Shown here: piece by piece, positions 7,237 to 9,025 of the stretch
How the letters are laid out: every line of letters starts with the position of its first letter
Numbering within the stretch: position 1 is the first letter of the stretch
DNA from: Phycisphaerales bacterium
GTDB lineage: Bacteria; Planctomycetota; Phycisphaerae; Tepidisphaerales; Tepidisphaeraceae
Assembly: GCA_028288875.1 (NCBI GenBank)
Contig: JAQGHK010000127.1
Span: 1 to 9,025, forward strand
Reading direction: 5' to 3'
DNA: 9,025 bases
Notes under the pieces: generated by a model
Database searches by the model: none
What the model saw: the letters and a program-made list of their open reading frames with translations, nothing else
Told to the model about the DNA's origin: nothing
Program-made: the position numbers and the translations under genes

Positions 7237-7965
7237 TTACTGTTCAACGAGCGTGTCGTAGACTTGGGCGACTTCCTGCCGGTCGACCACGCCCAGCTCT
7301 TCCAAGGCCAGAAGCGCGGCCTTCTGCTCGGCGGTCTTCTTATTTGGGGCCCAGGCGCCATTGAAGCGCCGGCCATTGATGATCACGCAGACTTCGAAGC
7401 ACTTGCTGTGGTCGGGACCTTTTTCGTCCAGCAGTTCGTACAACGGCGCGGCCCCGAGCGTCTTTTGGGCGTGCTGCTGAAGGAGGGCCTTGTAGTTGTG
7501 TTGATGCAGATTGGCGAAGACGTCCTCCACCTTTTGCGTCATCGTGCGAAGGACATAGTCCTTGACGACCTCAAACCCGCCGTCCAGATAGATGGCTGCG
7601 ACAACGCTCTCATACACCGCGGCGGCCAAGGATGATGGCATCGCTGCGCGGTTCGAAATGCCCTTACCAATGATCAGCAAGTCGGCCAAGCCGGTTTCGA
7701 TGGCGACTTCCGCACAAATCTTCCGAGACACCACAGCCGACTTGATCTTGGTCAAGTCGCCTTCCTGAAGGTTCGGAAAGCGGCGGTACAGCAATTCGCA
7801 GATAATCAGGTCTAGAACCGCGTCGCCGAGGAACTCCATCCGCTCGTTGCTGTTGAGCCGATTGTCCGCAATGGAGGCGTGCGTGAGAGATTCCTTCAAC
7901 AGGTGGGCGTCAGCGAACGAATAGCCGAGCACTTTTTCGGCGTGAGCCTGATGATCCGGAAGCAC
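7237..7965 (-). CDS. rnc: Ribonuclease III
   Basis: A 242-residue endonuclease that cuts double-stranded RNA during rRNA maturation and mRNA turnover; the length is normal. The nuclease domain (about 1-150) contains the signature NERMEFLGDAVL (40-51) with E41, E44 and D48 matching E. coli E38, E41 and D45, then EGDLTKIKS (68-76) and VYESVVAAIYLDGG (117-130), where E119 matches the essential E117. The residue three before it, normally Asp (E. coli D114), is A116. A double-stranded-RNA-binding domain covers about 157-224, with GPDHSKCFEV (183-192), NGRRFNGAW (197-205) and KKTAEQKAALLAL (209-221). Translation must start at the GTG at 7965 because an in-frame TGA lies six codons earlier; no Shine-Dalgarno site precedes it. 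A good promoter is found upstream. It is first in line before two glycosidase genes, which may or may not share its transcript. Confidence 0.96.
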   Translation of the reverse strand: MLPDHQAHAEKVLGYSFADAHLLKESLTHASIADNRLNSNERMEFLGDAVLDLIICELLYRRFPNLQEGDLTKIKSAVVSRKICAEVAIETGLADLLIIGKGISNRAAMPSSLAAAVYESVVAAIYLDGGFEVVKDYVLRTMTQKVEDVFANLHQHNYKALLQQHAQKTLGAAPLYELLDEKGPDHSKCFEVCVIINGRRFNGAWAPNKKTAEQKAALLALEELGVVDRQEVAQVYDTLVEQ

Positions 7966-8026
7966 GAGGAGACTTTCTGTTCAAATGCCTGGCGACCCAC
8001 TCGCCGGCAGTAATTCTCATATGCAA

Positions 8027-8053
8027 ATTATACGTCATAGCCCCTTTGGTCAA
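8027..8053 (-). promoter_or_regulatory. rnc promoter
   Basis: On the minus strand, TTGACC (8053-8048) and a perfect TATAAT (8032-8027) are 15 bp apart, slightly short for a sigma70-type promoter but with excellent boxes. Transcription would start near 8020, giving a 5' leader of about 55 nt before the GTG at 7965. It could drive rnc alone or rnc plus the two glycosidase genes. Confidence 0.65.
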
Positions 8054-8065
8054 CGAAAATCGGCC

Positions 8066-8077
8066 CTGACGCGTCAG
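8066..8077. repeat. 12-bp perfect palindrome between the rnc and tRNA-Asn promoters
   Basis: CTGACGCGTCAG is its own reverse complement. It starts 12 bp before the rnc -35 box (reading outward) and ends 17 bp before the tRNA -35 box, in the middle of the divergent region. The position suits a dimeric regulator's site, but no regulator gene is in the window. Confidence 0.5.
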
Positions 8078-8079
8078 TT

Positions 8080-8108
8080 ACGGACGGTCGGCGGTTGACA
8101 CCGTCCGT
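8080..8108. repeat. 9-bp perfect inverted repeat around the tRNA-Asn -35 box
   Basis: ACGGACGGT (8080-8088) and ACCGTCCGT (8100-8108) are exact reverse complements, separated by 11 bp that contain most of the TTGACA box. A protein bound here, or a cruciform, would directly affect the tRNA promoter. The left arm itself contains a doubled ACGG. It lacks a T run, so it is not a terminator. Confidence 0.55.
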
Positions 8109-8122
8109 GGATGAGATACAAA
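8095..8122 (+). promoter_or_regulatory. tRNA-Asn promoter
   Basis: A perfect TTGACA (8095-8100) and TACAAA (8117-8122, four of six consensus bases) lie 16 bp apart. Transcription would start near 8129, leaving a leader of about 33 nt to be trimmed before the tRNA. The sequence after the -10 box is GC-rich (CCGACCCGG), as in stable-RNA promoters under growth-rate or stringent control. Confidence 0.65.
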
Positions 8123-8161
8123 TACCGACCCGGATTCGACCCGCCTCGGCGGTTCGTTATT

Positions 8162-8233
8162 TCGGCAGTAGCTCAATGGTAGAGCAGCCGGCTGTTAACC
8201 GGCTGGTTGTAGGTTCGAGTCCTACCTGCCGAG
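8162..8233 (+). tRNA. tRNA-Asn (anticodon GTT)
   Basis: A full cloverleaf can be folded by eye. The acceptor stem TCGGCAG (8162-8168) pairs with CTGCCGA (8226-8232) over all 7 bp. The D stem is GCTC/GAGC (8171-8174, 8182-8185). The anticodon stem GCCGG/CCGGC (8187-8191, 8199-8203) closes the loop CTGTTAA with anticodon GTT at 8194-8196. The T stem GTAGG/CCTAC (8209-8213, 8221-8225) closes the loop TTCGAGT. The discriminator is G8233 and CCA is not encoded. The gene has its own promoter, and an integrase gene follows 117 bp later, so its 3' end is a likely integration site. Confidence 0.97.
8209..8233 (+). other. Probable attachment site (tRNA-Asn T arm and 3' end)
   Basis: Tyrosine integrases of islands and prophages often recombine at the T arm and 3' acceptor end of a tRNA gene, with the integrase gene just inside the element. 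That is the arrangement here: intact tRNA-Asn, then an integrase gene reading away from it. The second copy of the site would lie beyond the right edge, so the exact core cannot be set. An 8-bp copy of TACCTGCC from this region (8223-8230) recurs at 8270-8277. Confidence 0.4.
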
Positions 8234-8350
8234 TTTGGTATAAACTCAATCCGAACGCTGATTTAAGCGTACCTGCCCGTGTGGGACAGAGCGGATCTGA
8301 AAGGCCTGATAGACGGATTTATTCCGTCAATCGCTTTCGGAGTCCCGTGT
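8234..8350. other. Leader region between tRNA-Asn and integrase
   Basis: A 117-bp gap with no gene. It holds a -10-like TATAAA (8239-8244) without a convincing -35, an 8-bp repeat of the tRNA 3' arm (TACCTGCC, 8270-8277), and two small hairpins: ACGCT/AGCGT (8255-8259, 8266-8270) and GACGGA/TCCGTC (8312-8317, 8323-8328). A GGAG at 8339-8342 lies 8 nt before the integrase ATG. No terminator with a T run follows the tRNA. Confidence 0.4.
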
Positions 8351-9025
8351 ATGTCCAGATATTCATCCGATCATGTTCCCACGTACCGCCTTCACCGGAA
8401 GACCGGGAAAGCTGTTGTCACTATCGCGGCAGGGATCACCTGCTGGGACCGCACGGCTCGCCCCAGAGTCGACAGCAGTACGAACAGTTGATCTCAAAGT
8501 GGTACGCGTCCGGCAGGCAGGCCGACGCGTACCATCACCGACAGCAATTGTCCGCATCTCACGCCTCTCCGACCGTCGAGGACCTCATCGCCGCCTTCTG
8601 GGCACACGCCCAAAGCTACTACCGCGACCGTCACGGCCGACCGACGAGCGAACTGAACAACTACCGCTATGAGCTGCGGCTGCTGCGGAAGCTTTTTGGA
8701 GGGACGCCCGCGACGCACTTCGGTCCCCTTTCACTCAAAGCCGTCCAGCACGCGATGATCGCCAAGTCCTATGGCCGTAAGTCGATCAATCGCCGCATCA
8801 ACCGCCTGCGGCACGTGTTCAAGTACGCCGTGGGCGAGGAACTCGTCCCCTCCTCGGTCTATGAGGCCCTTCGGACCGTCAGCGGCCTTAAAGCCGGGCG
8901 GACCGCCGCGGTCGAGACTCCGCCGGTGCGCCCGGCGACCGAGAGTCGGATCAATGCGGTCATCGCAGTCGCGGGCCGGCATATCGGCACCCTGATCGAG
9001 CTGGGTTCGGTGACGGGCATGCGTC
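8351..9025 (+). pseudogene. Tyrosine recombinase (integrase), frameshifted and cut by the window edge
   Basis: The N-terminal 25 codons (8351-8425) give MSRYSSDHVP-TYRLHRKTGKAVVTI. The family-like sequence then continues in the -1 frame from 8428 to 9024 for 199 codons, beginning GRDHLLGPHGSPQSRQQYEQL. A core-binding SAM-like domain follows, with TVEDLIAAFWAHAQSYY, RYELRLLRKLFG, INRRINRLRHVFKYAV and EELVPSSVYEAL. It ends at ELGSVTGMR, whose Arg (9022-9024) is the first catalytic arginine of tyrosine recombinases. Five bases (8423-8427) stand where two codons are expected, so one base is missing near 8426. In the original frame a TGA at 8489 ends translation after 46 codons. I chose the ATG at 8351, with GGAG 8 nt before it, over an in-frame ATG at 8279. 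Probably inactive, unless the deletion is a sequencing error. An 11-bp inverted repeat lies inside the gene. Confidence 0.85.
8500..8534. repeat. 11-bp perfect inverted repeat inside the integrase gene
   Basis: TGGTACGCGTC (8500-8510) and GACGCGTACCA (8524-8534) are exact reverse complements with a 13-nt loop, which can form three more GC pairs (8512-8514 with 8520-8522). In RNA this is a strong hairpin. It encodes WYASGRQADAYH, in the linker before the core-binding domain, where the family varies in length. Confidence 0.6.

Noticed and set aside
8279..8350. Earlier in-frame ATG at 8279 as integrase start
   Set aside because: The extra 24 residues do not resemble integrase N-termini, and the ATG at 8351 has a GGAG 8 nt upstream.
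8405..8411. GGGAAAG as a programmed -1 frameshift site in the integrase gene
   Set aside because: The heptamer is not in the phase needed for X-XXY-YYZ slippage, and shifting there would lose the conserved AVVTI segment; a one-base deletion near 8426 explains the sequence better.
8373..8672. 99-codon plus-strand frame overlapping the integrase
   Set aside because: It is in the third frame, spans the integrase with Arg- and Pro-rich residues, and has no motif; the integrase frames explain this DNA.
1..9025. CRISPR array, IS element or toxin-antitoxin pair
   Set aside because: I found no regularly spaced direct repeats, no transposase motifs, and no small gene pairs outside the shadows of larger genes.

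Overview
The window reads like an ordinary chromosomal stretch of a GC-rich heterotrophic bacterium, ending on the right in the first part of a probable integrated element. The most likely host is a planctomycete (Planctomycetota, perhaps a Phycisphaerae-type lineage). That guess rests on the very long cytoplasmic-type GH106-like glycosidase, the style of the Gfo/Idh/MocA protein, the RNase III sequence and an integrase whose N-terminus matches a type I associate with planctomycetes. It comes from remembered family resemblance, not a database search.

Layout. Positions 1-1361 (minus strand) hold a two-gene unit: a Gfo/Idh/MocA-fold protein (348-1361), then a multi-pass membrane protein that runs off the left edge, joined by a 4-nt ATGA overlap. 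A 123-bp divergent region (1362-1484) separates this unit from a plus-strand DUF1444 (YtpQ-like) gene at 1485-2282. That gene converges, with only 5 bp between stop codons, on a second minus-strand unit: rnc (7237-7965), a five-bladed beta-propeller glycosidase-like protein (6193-7182) and a 1298-residue GH106-like glycoside hydrolase (2288-6184). The two glycosidase genes are 8 bp apart and are probably one transcription unit; whether rnc belongs to it is open.

The 196-bp region 7966-8161 carries a recognisable rnc promoter (minus), a recognisable tRNA promoter (plus), a 12-bp palindrome and a 9-bp inverted repeat. Next come tRNA-Asn(GTT) at 8162-8233 and, 117 bp further on, a tyrosine-recombinase gene reading away from the tRNA. 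This is the classic layout of an island or prophage integrated at a tRNA 3' end. The integrase frame is broken by what looks like a one-base deletion near 8426, and the window ends exactly at its first catalytic arginine.

How the genes fit together. The two glycosidases suggest breakdown of rhamnose-containing or related glycans inside the cell, since neither protein has a signal peptide. The oxidoreductase-like protein and membrane protein could handle released sugars or their uptake, but nothing in the sequence proves that link. The most notable points are the loss of both hallmark catalytic residues in the Gfo/Idh/MocA protein, the Ala in place of a metal-binding Asp in RNase III, the probably leaderless DUF1444 gene, and the frameshifted integrase next to tRNA-Asn. 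I see no clearly new multi-gene system in the window.
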